Assembly: GCA_029261925.1 (NCBI GenBank)
Contig: JAJDAJ010000104.1
Coordinates: 161,174 to 225,173 of the forward strand
Source: Deltaproteobacteria bacterium
GTDB taxonomy: Bacteria > Myxococcota_A > UBA9160 > SZUA-336
Length of the DNA stretch: 64,000 nt
Reading direction: 5' to 3'
The position numbers and the translations under genes were made by a program. Of this stretch, positions 1 to 8,309 are shown one piece after another. The notes under the pieces are model-generated. The model saw nothing but the letters and a program-made list of their open reading frames with translations, had not been told where the DNA came from and did not search any database. How positions within the stretch are numbered: the stretch's first letter is position 1; each line of letters starts with the position of its first letter.

Positions 1-1
1 C

Positions 2-1159
2 GGGGGGCCGCTGCAGCGCGTGCTGCGCGAGCTGGCCCTGCCGCTGATCGAGCAGCGGAAGCTGGTGCCCGACCCGGTGGCCCTGCAGGTGCTGCTGCCC
101 CGCGCCCGGGTGGACCTGCGCGCGGGGCGACCGGAGCTGGCCAGCGAGCTGGCCGCTTTCGGGCTGGCCAACGAGGCCCTGGCCCTGCGCTGGCTCGAGC
201 TGGTCGACGAGGCCGGGGCCGCCGCGCTGCTCGAGCTGCGCGAGAGCGCGCGGCCCTCGCCGGGCCACGGCTCACTGGTGCGCCGCGTGCTGGAGCGTGC
301 GACTCCCGAGGGCCCGCTCGACGCACCCCTTCCCTCGGCACCACCGCAGGGCCTGGCGGCCTTCGTGCGCGCGCTGACGGGCGTGCTCTCGCACCGCGCC
401 GGCGAGGCGTCGCCCTCGGCTCCCGCGCTGCTGCTGCACGCCCTGCGGGAGGGGGCGTGCTTCATGCCGGATGCCGGCGAGCCCTTCGTGGACCTGCTGC
501 GGAGCCGCCTGCTCGCGCTGCACGGCGAGATCCACAGCGCGACCGGGCTCTCGATCGAGACCGGGCGTTCGGAGCTGGCGGTGGACACCGGGCGACACCG
601 CACCACCGCGAGCGGCCTGGTCGTGGCCACGCCGCGCGAGTCGCTGGCGCGCGCGATCGCCGACGTCGGCGGCGAGGTGCCGCGCTGGCTGCGCGGCGCG
701 GCGCCGCCCATCGACCTGCCGCAGCGGCTGTACCGGGCCGAGCGCGACGCGCTTCCGGTCGGCCTGGGCCGCCGCGCCGTGATCGCCGACGACTCGGGCA
801 CGGCCCACCACTGGCTGGCCCGCCACCTCGATCCGCACGACGAGCGCATCGAGTGGCTCGTGGCCTCCGGACCCGGCGTCCCCGAGCTGCCCCCCGAGGC
901 GCCCCTGGCGGATCTGAACCCGTTCCCGGGCGAGGGCATCGTGGCCGTGGACCCGGGACCGCTACCGCTCTGGGACCGCGACGCCAGCGAGGCGCGCTTC
1001 CCGGCGGAGCGCATGCCGTCGAGCCTGCGGGCCCGTCCCCCCGTGATCGCGGTGGGCCCCGAGATCGAGCCCGGCCTGGGCCTGATCGGCGAGGTGCTCC
1101 GCGCCCGCGAGGCCGCCCTGCGCCTGATCGACCGGCTCGGCGCGCGACGGCCGGTGTGA
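2..1159 (+). CDS. FAD-dependent (amine-oxidase-like) oxidoreductase, 5' end outside window
   Basis: The reading frame is open to the left edge, so only the last 385 residues are visible. The visible part fits the substrate and C-terminal FAD regions of the flavin amine oxidase / phytoene desaturase superfamily. There is a stretch that counts off a helix and strands and ends in GLVVATPRE, as in the second FAD-contacting segment. The C-terminus VGPEIEPGLGLIGEVLRARE resembles the family's closing FAD motif. The diagnostic Rossmann GxGxxG must lie upstream of the window. Substrate cannot be told. A small inverted repeat follows the stop, and an exporter gene starts 70 bases later on the same strand. 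Confidence 0.5.
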   Translation, partial: GGPLQRVLRELALPLIEQRKLVPDPVALQVLLPRARVDLRAGRPELASELAAFGLANEALALRWLELVDEAGAAALLELRESARPSPGHGSLVRRVLERATPEGPLDAPLPSAPPQGLAAFVRALTGVLSHRAGEASPSAPALLLHALREGACFMPDAGEPFVDLLRSRLLALHGEIHSATGLSIETGRSELAVDTGRHRTTASGLVVATPRESLARAIADVGGEVPRWLRGAAPPIDLPQRLYRAERDALPVGLGRRAVIADDSGTAHHWLARHLDPHDERIEWLVASGPGVPELPPEAPLADLNPFPGEGIVAVDPGPLPLWDRDASEARFPAERMPSSLRARPPVIAVGPEIEPGLGLIGEVLRAREAALRLIDRLGARRPV

Positions 1160-1160
1160 G

Positions 1161-1182
1161 CCAGGGCGACCCGGTACCCTGG
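1161..1182 (+). terminator. weak hairpin after the oxidoreductase gene
   Basis: CCAGGG (1161-1166) and CCCTGG (1177-1182) can pair around a 10-base loop directly after the TGA. There is no T-run. It may slow or end transcription before the exporter gene, but such small GC hairpins are common in this DNA. Confidence 0.2.
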
Positions 1183-1229
1183 GCGCCACCGCGACCGCAC
1201 CGCGGCCGGAGCGGAGCCGGGGCACGGAG

Positions 1230-3092
1230 ATGAGCGAGCCAGCAGCCAGCGACGAGACGGGGTACGGCCTGCTCTGGCGCCTGCTGAGCTACGCCCGGCC
1301 CTACCTCGGGCTGGTGGCGGTGAGCATCGTCTTCTCCCTGCTGTACGCCGGCGGCCTCACGGCCCGCGGTTACCTGGTCAAACCGCTGATGGACGACGTC
1401 TTCGTGCCCGCGGAGTCGTCGAGCTCGCTGGGCGAGCTGGTCGATGGCGCGCGCCGGGAAGTCGACGAGGAGGCGCTCGCGGCCCAGCGCGAGAAGCTGC
1501 GAGCCAGCGTGGACGAGAACTTCGCCTGGATCATCTGGGCGGCGGTGCTGATCGTGCTGGGCATGCCGGCGGTGCGCCTGGTGCGCGACTACAGCAGCGA
1601 GTGGGTCATGACGCGCATCACGGTCGACATGCAGATCGACCTCGGCGAGAAGCTGCTGCGCCTGCCGCTGGCACACCACGTGCGCGGACGGCGCGGCGAT
1701 GCGGTCGCCCGCGTGACCAGCGATACCGCCGTCGCCAACCGGGCCCAGACCCTGATCTTCGGGGAGGCCGTGCAGGACGTGGCGCAGATCCTGCTGGCGC
1801 TGGGCGCCGCGATCTGGCTGAGCTGGCAGCTGGCACTGTCGATCACCTTCGTCGGCCCGCCCGTCGCGCTTGCGCTGGGGTTCTTCGGGCGACGCATCCG
1901 CAAGTCGAGCCGGCGCCGCCAGCAGCAGGTGACCGAGGTGATGCAGCGCCTGATGCAGATCCTGGCGGGCATCCGGGTGATCAAGGCGTTCTCGGCCGAG
2001 CCTCTGGAGCGCGAGGCGTACCGCCGCGAGGCCATGGTCTTCTTCCGCCGCTCGATGCGGGTCGTCGGCAATCGCGTGTACTCGCGCGTGAGCGTCGAGC
2101 TGCTGTCCCAGGGCGCGTTCGCCGCCGGCATCATCGTCGGCTCGCTCGCGCTGCTCAACGGCTGGCTGGGCCTGACCCTCGGCGATCTGATGGCCTTCAT
2201 CGTGATCTCGGCCATGCTGTACCGCCCGATGAAGAACCTGACGCGGCTGTACAACGCGGTGCAGGATGCGCTGCCCGCGGCCGCGCGCGTGTTCGAGCTC
2301 CTCGACGCCCCCGAGGACGTTCCCGACCGCGCCGGAGCTCGCGAGCTGCCCGGCGTCGAGCGCGGAATCCGCTTCCGCGACGTCTGGTTCAGCTACGGAC
2401 GCGAGCCGGTGCTCGAGGGCCTGGACCTGGAGATCCAGGTCGGCGAGACCCTGGCGCTCGTCGGCCGCACGGGATCGGGAAAATCGACCATCGCGGACCT
2501 CCTGCTGCGCTTCCACGACCCGGACCGGGGCAGCGTCGAGATCGACGGGGTCGACCTGCGCGACCTGCGCCGGGACTCGCTGCGCGAGCGGATCGGGGTG
2601 GTCTCACAGGAGCCGTTCCTGTTCGACGCCACGCTGCTGGAGAACATCCGCTACGGGCGCCCGGACGCGAGCTTCGACGAGGTGGTCGAGGCGGCGCGGG
2701 CCGCCAACGCCCACGAGTTCATCGAGCAGCTCCCGCTCGCCTACGACACCCCGGCCGGCGACCTGGGCAGCCAGCTCTCGGGCGGGCAGCGCCAGCGCGT
2801 GACGATCGCGCGCGCGATCCTGCGGGATCCGCAGATCCTGATCTTCGACGAGGCCACCTCGGCGCTCGACGCCAAGGCGGAGCAGCTGGTGCAGGAGGCG
2901 ATCGCGAACCTGCTCGGCGGGCGGACGGCACTGGTGATCGCGCATCGCCTCTCCACGGTACAGACCGCCGACCGCATCGCCGTGCTCGAGAGCGGACGCA
3001 TCACCGCCGTGGGAACGCACGACGAGGTCGTGGAGCGCTCCGTGCTGTACCGGGAGCTGGTCGAGATCCAGCTCCAGTCGCCGCGGGGCTGA
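1230..3092 (+). CDS. msbA: MsbA-type lipid exporter, ABC ATPase fused to permease
   Basis: A 620-residue half-transporter with an N-terminal six-helix membrane domain (about 1-330) and a C-terminal ATPase. Walker A GRTGSGKST is near residue 411, the signature LSGGQ near 515 and Walker B ILIFDEATSALD near 535. In the family it flips core-lipid A from the inner to the outer leaflet of the inner membrane as a homodimer, which fits the many LPS genes in this window. Between the first and second membrane helices there is an extra hydrophilic, helix-prone segment (about 58-95), longer than in E. coli MsbA as I recall it. A multidrug or other lipid exporter is possible. Its end forms a shared hairpin with the convergent gene downstream. 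Confidence 0.75.
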   Translation: MSEPAASDETGYGLLWRLLSYARPYLGLVAVSIVFSLLYAGGLTARGYLVKPLMDDVFVPAESSSSLGELVDGARREVDEEALAAQREKLRASVDENFAWIIWAAVLIVLGMPAVRLVRDYSSEWVMTRITVDMQIDLGEKLLRLPLAHHVRGRRGDAVARVTSDTAVANRAQTLIFGEAVQDVAQILLALGAAIWLSWQLALSITFVGPPVALALGFFGRRIRKSSRRRQQQVTEVMQRLMQILAGIRVIKAFSAEPLEREAYRREAMVFFRRSMRVVGNRVYSRVSVELLSQGAFAAGIIVGSLALLNGWLGLTLGDLMAFIVISAMLYRPMKNLTRLYNAVQDALPAAARVFELLDAPEDVPDRAGARELPGVERGIRFRDVWFSYGREPVLEGLDLEIQVGETLALVGRTGSGKSTIADLLLRFHDPDRGSVEIDGVDLRDLRRDSLRERIGVVSQEPFLFDATLLENIRYGRPDASFDEVVEAARAANAHEFIEQLPLAYDTPAGDLGSQLSGGQRQRVTIARAILRDPQILIFDEATSALDAKAEQLVQEAIANLLGGRTALVIAHRLSTVQTADRIAVLESGRITAVGTHDEVVERSVLYRELVEIQLQSPRG

Positions 3093-3107
3093 CCGGATCA
3101 GCCCCGC
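3083..3107. terminator. two-way terminator hairpin carrying both stop codons
   Basis: A perfect 10-base stem, GCGGGGCTGA (3083-3092) with TCAGCCCCGC (3098-3107), has a 5-base loop. The TGA of the plus-strand exporter is the last three bases of the left arm. The stop of the minus-strand gene is the first three of the right arm. No T-tract follows, so it would be a T-less terminator or an RNA end-protecting hairpin serving both genes. Confidence 0.55.
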
Positions 3108-4342
3108 TCGTCGTCGGCGTCGGCGCGCCGGTCCTCCCACGCGACGGAGAGCAGACCCGGCTCGTGCCACACCGCGACGATGCGCAGTGCCCCGTACGGC
3201 GCGCGCAGCTCGCGGGTGCGCGGCCAGCTTCGCCGCGAGAGCCCCTGCTCGGCGGCGCGGCGCAGCACGCCGCCCAGGGGCCGCAGCGCGGCGGGGCGCT
3301 CCACGCGCAGATCGTCGAGCGCCAGCGCGATTCGCTCGTCACGCAGCAGCGGACGCAGGCGCGCGCGCACGCGGGCGCGCACGCCCCGCGGCCAGCGGGG
3401 GTGCGCCGGCTGCACCAGCGCCGCGACCTCGATGCCCGCGTGGTCCACGCGCACGCCCGGCTCGGAGACCCGCCAGTCGCGCGGCCCCCCCGACGCCTCG
3501 ATCAGGCGCGTCAGGTAGGCATCGGTCACGCAGAGCTGGAGCGGGGGGTCGCTGGCCGCGAGCGGCGGCGCGAGGGGTGCGGCCGCCTGCCGCGCGAGCC
3601 AGCGCTCGCCCTCGAAGCGCAGCGCCGCCTCCTCGCCCAGGTAGCCCACGATCGCGCAGCGGTCCTCGACCTGGATGCCGAGCGGTCCGCCACCCACCGA
3701 CGTGAGCCACGCCAGGAGGTCTCCACCGAGCCGGAGCTCGCGCTCGCCCACCCGCTCCAGGATCCGACGCGCGGCTCGCAGCGCCGCCTCCGCCAGGCGC
3801 TCGTCCGAGAAGGGATCCAGGCGCAGCGGATCGAGGCTGCGCCGGATCCCGCTCCAGGGCCGCCGCACCTGCAGATCGGCGACCTCCGCCCCGGCGAAGC
3901 TGGCTCCGAGACTCACGCGGCCGTCGGCACCCCGGTGCAGCTCCGGTCGCACCAGCACCGCACAGTCCAGCTCCACGCGGGCGGCGGCCCCGGGCAGCCC
4001 CACGCCGGCCTCGCCGCGCATGCCGACCTGCAGGCGCAGCCGCCCGGCGTCGGCGCGCCGCAGCCGCAGTCGCAGCCGTGTGAGCTCCAGGCTGGCCCGC
4101 GCGGGCGAGCGCTCACCCCCCAGACGGTACTCCCGCCGCTCCTCCACGGACGACGCGCTGCGCGCGTCCTGCAGCAGCCGGTCGAGAAAGTTCTCGGCCA
4201 GGCGCAGGGTCAGCGGCGGCGGGTTCTCGGCGGGGATCTCCAGGTAGCGATGCTCCGTCAGCGGTCCCAGCCTACCCCGGCGAACCCCGGAGATGCTCGC
4301 GCCCAGCCACGCGACACGTGCGGGTAGGATGCGCGCCGCCAT
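3098..4342 (-). CDS. unrecognised beta-rich protein
   Basis: I do not recognise this 414-residue protein. It is rich in Arg and Leu and alternates polar and hydrophobic residues in long runs, for example LTRLRLRLRRADAGRLRLQV near residue 80. That suggests many beta strands. Two segments start with a helix ending in an aliphatic pair (FLDRLL, AYLTRLI), so the protein may be a duplicated fold, perhaps lipid-binding, but this is a guess. I see no clear signal peptide or membrane helix. The only ATG that fits lies inside CCATGG at 4339-4344, which also holds the likely start codon of the divergent RND gene. A GGGTGGGGGG stretch lies just upstream of it as a possible ribosome site. Confidence 0.55.
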   Translation of the reverse strand: MAARILPARVAWLGASISGVRRGRLGPLTEHRYLEIPAENPPPLTLRLAENFLDRLLQDARSASSVEERREYRLGGERSPARASLELTRLRLRLRRADAGRLRLQVGMRGEAGVGLPGAAARVELDCAVLVRPELHRGADGRVSLGASFAGAEVADLQVRRPWSGIRRSLDPLRLDPFSDERLAEAALRAARRILERVGERELRLGGDLLAWLTSVGGGPLGIQVEDRCAIVGYLGEEAALRFEGERWLARQAAAPLAPPLAASDPPLQLCVTDAYLTRLIEASGGPRDWRVSEPGVRVDHAGIEVAALVQPAHPRWPRGVRARVRARLRPLLRDERIALALDDLRVERPAALRPLGGVLRRAAEQGLSRRSWPRTRELRAPYGALRIVAVWHEPGLLSVAWEDRRADADDERG

Positions 4343-6770
4343 GGCGCCCCCCACCCTGCACGCCCGCGTCGAGGCCGCCTTCGCCGCGTGGGGGCGGGGC
4401 CTGGTCGCCGCGCGCTGGCTGCCGATCGCGCTGGGCCTGGCGCTGACGGCAGCGCTGGGCGCGCAGATCCCCCGGATCGAGGCCGAGGCCTCGTCGGAGT
4501 CGATGCTGCGGCCGGGCGACGACGCCAAGCAGCGCTATGACGCGTTCAAGGCGCGCTTCGGGAACGACCAGTTCGTCATGATCGTGCTCGAGCCCCCGGG
4601 CGTCTTCGAGCGCGACTTCCTCGAGCGACTCCGCGCACTCCACCACGAGCTCGAGGACGAGGTCCCGTACCTGGTGGAGGTACGCAGCCTGATCAACGCC
4701 CGCTCCACCCGCGGACGCGACGACGAGCTGATCGTCGAGGACCTGCTGGACGAGATGCCGCGCGACGCCGCGGAGCTGGCCGCCCTGCGCGAGCTCGTGA
4801 TGGCCACGCCCTCGTATCGCGACCTGGTGATCTCGGGCGACGGGCGCGTGACCACGCTGGTGCTCGAGCTGGACCTGCACGCCGTGGAGATCGACGCGGA
4901 TGCGGCCCTCGGCGGCTTCGACACCCCGGACCCGGCTCGCAGCGCGAGGCGCGGCGAGCTGCAGAGCCTGACCCTGCGCGAGCAGCAGGAGGTGGTGGCG
5001 TCGGTGCGCGAGGTCCTGGCGCGCCACGCCGGCCCGGAGCTCGGCATCCGCGGCCTCGCGGGCGCTCCGCTCGTGACGGTCGAGGTGGTGGCGGGAATGA
5101 ACCGCGACGTGGCGCGCTTCACCCTGGCCAGCCTGGCGCTCTGCGCGCTGCTGCTCGGCGCGCTGTTCCGCCGCACGCTCGCGGTCCTCCTGCCGCTGGG
5201 CGTGGTCTCGCTGGCGCTGGTCTCCACCGCCGGCCTGATGCCGCTGCTCGGCGTCCCGTTCACCCCGCCGCTGCAGAACCTTCCGAGCTTCCTGCTCGCC
5301 GTGGGGATCGCGCACTCGGTTCACGTGCTCTCGGTGTTCTACCAGCGGCTGGACGGCGGCGACCCGGCGGCACGGGCCATCGAGCGCACGCTCGCGCACG
5401 CGGGTCCCCCGGTGGCGATGACCGGGCTGACCACCGCCGTGGGCCTGGTCGGCTTCCTCGGCACCTCCCTGGCACCGATCGCCGACTTCGGCCTGCTGGC
5501 GATCGCCGGAGTGGGGCTCACGCTGATCTACACGCTGGCGCTGCTGCCCGCGCTGCTGGTCACACTGCCGCAGCGGGCTCGGCCCGCGAGCGAGCAAGCG
5601 CGCCAGGACTCGGCGCTGCTCCGTGCGCTGGCGGCCTGCGGCGCGCTCGCGGTGCGCGCGCCGCGCCGCATCGCCGCGCTGGCCGCTCTGCTGATCGCGG
5701 TCTCGACCGTCGGCGCCCTCGGGATCCGCTTCGAGATGGATCCCATGACCTGGCTGCCCGCATCCCACCCCCAGCGCCTGGCCACCTACTGGATCGACGA
5801 CCGCCTGGGCGGGACCACGTCGCTCGAGGTCGTGATCGACACCGGCGTGGAGAACGGACTGTACGAGCCGGCCACGCTGCGTCGCGTCGAGGCCCTCGAG
5901 TCCCGCGTTCGTGCGTACCGCGACGAGGGCGTTCGCCTCGGTCGCACCCTCTCGGTCCTGGACATCGCCCGCGAGACCCACCAGGCGCTCAACGAGAACC
6001 GCCCCGACCACTACGACATCGCCCCCACGCGCGCGCTCCTGGGCCAGGAGCTCTTCCTGTTCGAGAACAGCGGCAGCGACGACCTCGAGGACGTGGTCGA
6101 CTCGCAGTTCCGGTGGGCGCGCTTCACGCTGCGTGCGCCGCAGGGCGACTCCGTAGCGCTCGCCGCCTTCGTCGAGCGTGCGGCCCGGGACTTCGAGCAG
6201 CTCCTGGGGCCGGGCATCGACGCCAGCTTCACCGGCCAGCTCCACCTGCAGGCCCGCGGCATGGAGGCCACGGTGTCCTCGATGGTGCGCAGCTACGCGG
6301 TCGCCTTCGCGCTGATCACGCCGCTGATGATGCTGCTGATCGGGAACGTGCGCGCGGGGCTGGTGAGCATGGTGCCGAACCTGATCCCGGTCGTGATGAC
6401 CCTGGCGGTGCTGGCCGCGGCCGACGTGGCCATCGACATCTTCACCCTGCAGGTCGGCTGCATCGCCATCGGCCTCGCGGTCGACGACACGATCCACCTG
6501 ATCCACGGGTTCCGGCGCGAGCTCGAACGCAGCGGCGACCCGGTCGAGGCCATCCACGCCACGCTGCGCGTGACGGGCCGCGCGCTGCTGTTCACCTCGC
6601 TGGTGCTGATCTCCGGGTTCCTGGTCTTCGGCCTCTCGTCCATGAACAGCCTGCGCTACTTCGGCTTCGCGACCGCCCTCGCCATCGGCACGGCGTTCTT
6701 GCTCGACGTCCTGGTCACGCCGGCGCTGCTGCTGCTCGTGACGCGCCGGCGGGGTATGCTGCGCGGATGA
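4341..6770 (+). CDS. RND/MMPL-superfamily exporter
   Basis: An 809-residue membrane protein with the RND/MMPL plan. It has one N-terminal helix (about 18-38) and a large extracytoplasmic loop beginning SSESMLRPGDDAKQRYDAFK. A helix bundle follows from about residue 255, then a second loop and second bundle. In the family these pumps use the proton gradient to move lipids or hydrophobic compounds such as hopanoids or mycolates. No adaptor or outer-membrane partner gene is adjacent. The start could be ATG 4341 or ATG 4329; 4341 fits the hydrophobic N-terminus well. The stop overlaps the start of the next gene as ATGA, so the two are probably co-translated. Confidence 0.8.
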   Translation: MAPPTLHARVEAAFAAWGRGLVAARWLPIALGLALTAALGAQIPRIEAEASSESMLRPGDDAKQRYDAFKARFGNDQFVMIVLEPPGVFERDFLERLRALHHELEDEVPYLVEVRSLINARSTRGRDDELIVEDLLDEMPRDAAELAALRELVMATPSYRDLVISGDGRVTTLVLELDLHAVEIDADAALGGFDTPDPARSARRGELQSLTLREQQEVVASVREVLARHAGPELGIRGLAGAPLVTVEVVAGMNRDVARFTLASLALCALLLGALFRRTLAVLLPLGVVSLALVSTAGLMPLLGVPFTPPLQNLPSFLLAVGIAHSVHVLSVFYQRLDGGDPAARAIERTLAHAGPPVAMTGLTTAVGLVGFLGTSLAPIADFGLLAIAGVGLTLIYTLALLPALLVTLPQRARPASEQARQDSALLRALAACGALAVRAPRRIAALAALLIAVSTVGALGIRFEMDPMTWLPASHPQRLATYWIDDRLGGTTSLEVVIDTGVENGLYEPATLRRVEALESRVRAYRDEGVRLGRTLSVLDIARETHQALNENRPDHYDIAPTRALLGQELFLFENSGSDDLEDVVDSQFRWARFTLRAPQGDSVALAAFVERAARDFEQLLGPGIDASFTGQLHLQARGMEATVSSMVRSYAVAFALITPLMMLLIGNVRAGLVSMVPNLIPVVMTLAVLAAADVAIDIFTLQVGCIAIGLAVDDTIHLIHGFRRELERSGDPVEAIHATLRVTGRALLFTSLVLISGFLVFGLSSMNSLRYFGFATALAIGTAFLLDVLVTPALLLLVTRRRGMLRG

Positions 6771-7657
6771 GTGACGAGATCGGCTTCGGGCTCTTCGTGC
6801 CGCAGTTCCGGCTGACGTTCGACGACCTGGTGGAGCGCGCGCGCACCGCCGAGGCCGCGGGCTTCGAGACGCTCTGGCTGATGGACCACCTCTGGGCACC
6901 CGCTGCGACCCGGGAGAACTCGCTGGAGGCCTGGACCACGGCCACTGCCCTGGCCATGCGCACCGAGCGGCTGCGCATCGGGCACATGGTGCTCTGCAAC
7001 CCGTTCCGTCACCCGGCGCTGCTGGCCAAGATGGCCGCGAGCCTCGACGTGATCAGCGGCGGCCGGCTGGACCTGGGGCTCGGCTGGGGCTCGGTGGAGG
7101 CGGAGCTCACGGCGTTCGGGATCGGCGAGGCGCCGGCCCGCGAACGCGCCGAGCAGCTGGCCGAGACGCTCGAGATCCTGCAGCTGCTGTTCACGGGCGA
7201 GCCGGTGGACTACGAGGGCAAGCACTTCCGGCTACGGGGCGCCCTGGCGCGCCCGCGCCCGGTCCACGGCAGCATCCCGATCCACGTCGGCGGCGCGGGA
7301 CCGAAGCTGACCATGCCGATCGTGGCGAAGCACGCCGACTGGTGGAACTGCGTGAGCTACGGCGTCGATCGCCTCGCCGAGCTGGTCCCGCTGGCGGGCG
7401 ATGCGCGCATCAGCGTGCAGCATCCCGTGGGGCTGGTCACCGACCCGGCCGGGCGGGAGCAGGTGCTCGCGGACGCGCAGCGCCGCTTCGGCGACTGGGG
7501 CGGTCTGATCCGGGGCGACGCCGACGAGGTGGCCGCGGCACTGCGCGACGAGGTCGAGCTCGGGGCGCGGGCCTTCGTGATCCAGCTCAGCGACTTCGCC
7601 GAGCCCGCCACGATCGAGCACTTCGCGCGCGAGGTCATCCCCCGGGTGCGCGCCTGA
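6767..7657 (+). CDS. luciferase-like (LLM) F420/FMN-dependent oxidoreductase
   Basis: A 296-residue TIM-barrel flavin enzyme of the bacterial luciferase-like family. Typical segments are the N-terminal strand IGFGLFVPQF, the second strand and helix AAGFETLWLMDHL, RLRIGHMVLCNPFRHPALLAK, and the cofactor region SGGRLDLGLGWG. Family members use F420 or FMN to oxidise alcohols, hydroxy acids or xenobiotics; the substrate is not readable. It starts at the ATG of the ATGA overlap with the RND exporter stop, so it may act on the compound exported or on its precursor. It ends 12 bases from a convergent gene. Confidence 0.8.
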   Translation: MSDEIGFGLFVPQFRLTFDDLVERARTAEAAGFETLWLMDHLWAPAATRENSLEAWTTATALAMRTERLRIGHMVLCNPFRHPALLAKMAASLDVISGGRLDLGLGWGSVEAELTAFGIGEAPARERAEQLAETLEILQLLFTGEPVDYEGKHFRLRGALARPRPVHGSIPIHVGGAGPKLTMPIVAKHADWWNCVSYGVDRLAELVPLAGDARISVQHPVGLVTDPAGREQVLADAQRRFGDWGGLIRGDADEVAAALRDEVELGARAFVIQLSDFAEPATIEHFAREVIPRVRA

Positions 7658-7669
7658 GGCCGCCCCCGG

Positions 7670-8263
7670 CTAGCCGCCGGCGTGCTTGCCGGCGCTCCAG
7701 CCCAGCGGCTCGAGGTGCTTGCTGGCGAAGTCGAGCGGCGCGTCCTCGAGCTGCGTGGCCAGCGTGTCGTTCCAGCGGTTGAGGAAGCCGAACAGCGAGA
7801 TCACCGCGACCAGCTCCAGGATCTCCGGCTCGCTGAAGTGCTCGCGCAGGGCGTCGAAGTGCCCGTCGGTGACCGCGTTGGGCACGCTCCCCGCGTCGGC
7901 CGCGAGCGCCAGCGCCGCGCGCTCGGCCGGGCTGAACAGCGGGCTGCTCTCGTACTCGAACGCCGCCGCGATCTTCTCCGGGCTCACCTTCATGCGGTGC
8001 GCCGTGTGCGAGGTGTGCGCCTGGCAGAACCGGCAGCCGGCCGCGGTGCTCGCCACGAAGGAGACCAGCGACTTCAGCTCCGCGGGAACCTGCCCCGGCC
8101 CCATGATCGAGCCAGCCAGCACGGCGAAGCTGCGCAGGATCTCTGGACGTCGCGCCAGGGTCAGGTACGAGTTGGGCACGAAGCCGGCCATCTCGCGGAC
8201 CGGACCGATCAGGTCGTCGACGGCGGCGAGCTCGGCGTCGCTCGCGGGAGAGATGCGGGCCAT
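7670..8263 (-). CDS. carboxymuconolactone decarboxylase / AhpD-like protein
   Basis: A 197-residue helical protein of the CMD/AhpD superfamily. The redox motif CRFCQAHTSHTA has the CxxC plus histidine pattern of AhpD-like alkylhydroperoxidases and their peroxidase-related relatives. The N-terminal half, with FVPNSYLTLARRPEIL, is typical of the family. It may act as a thiol peroxidase partner, or may only share the fold. I start it at ATG 8263, not at the upstream frame opening. A perfect AGGAGG sits five bases before this ATG. It is the last gene of the long minus-strand run. A CGGCTAGCCG palindrome spans its TAG stop. Confidence 0.8.
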   Translation of the reverse strand: MARISPASDAELAAVDDLIGPVREMAGFVPNSYLTLARRPEILRSFAVLAGSIMGPGQVPAELKSLVSFVASTAAGCRFCQAHTSHTAHRMKVSPEKIAAAFEYESSPLFSPAERAALALAADAGSVPNAVTDGHFDALREHFSEPEILELVAVISLFGFLNRWNDTLATQLEDAPLDFASKHLEPLGWSAGKHAGG

Positions 8264-8268
8264 GGAAG

Positions 8269-8274
8269 CCTCCT
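8269..8274 (-). promoter_or_regulatory. Shine-Dalgarno AGGAGG for the AhpD-like gene
   Basis: A perfect AGGAGG five bases upstream of ATG 8263 on the minus strand. It decides the start in favour of this ATG over the earlier in-frame one at 8287. Confidence 0.8.
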
Positions 8275-8309
8275 GTATCGGGCGCACCAGTATGGCCCGC
8301 GGTGACGCC

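Noticed and set aside
1601..4327. A 908-codon plus-strand frame running through the MsbA-type gene
   Set aside because: It is out of frame with a clear ABC exporter and shows only Arg/Pro/Gly-rich sequence.
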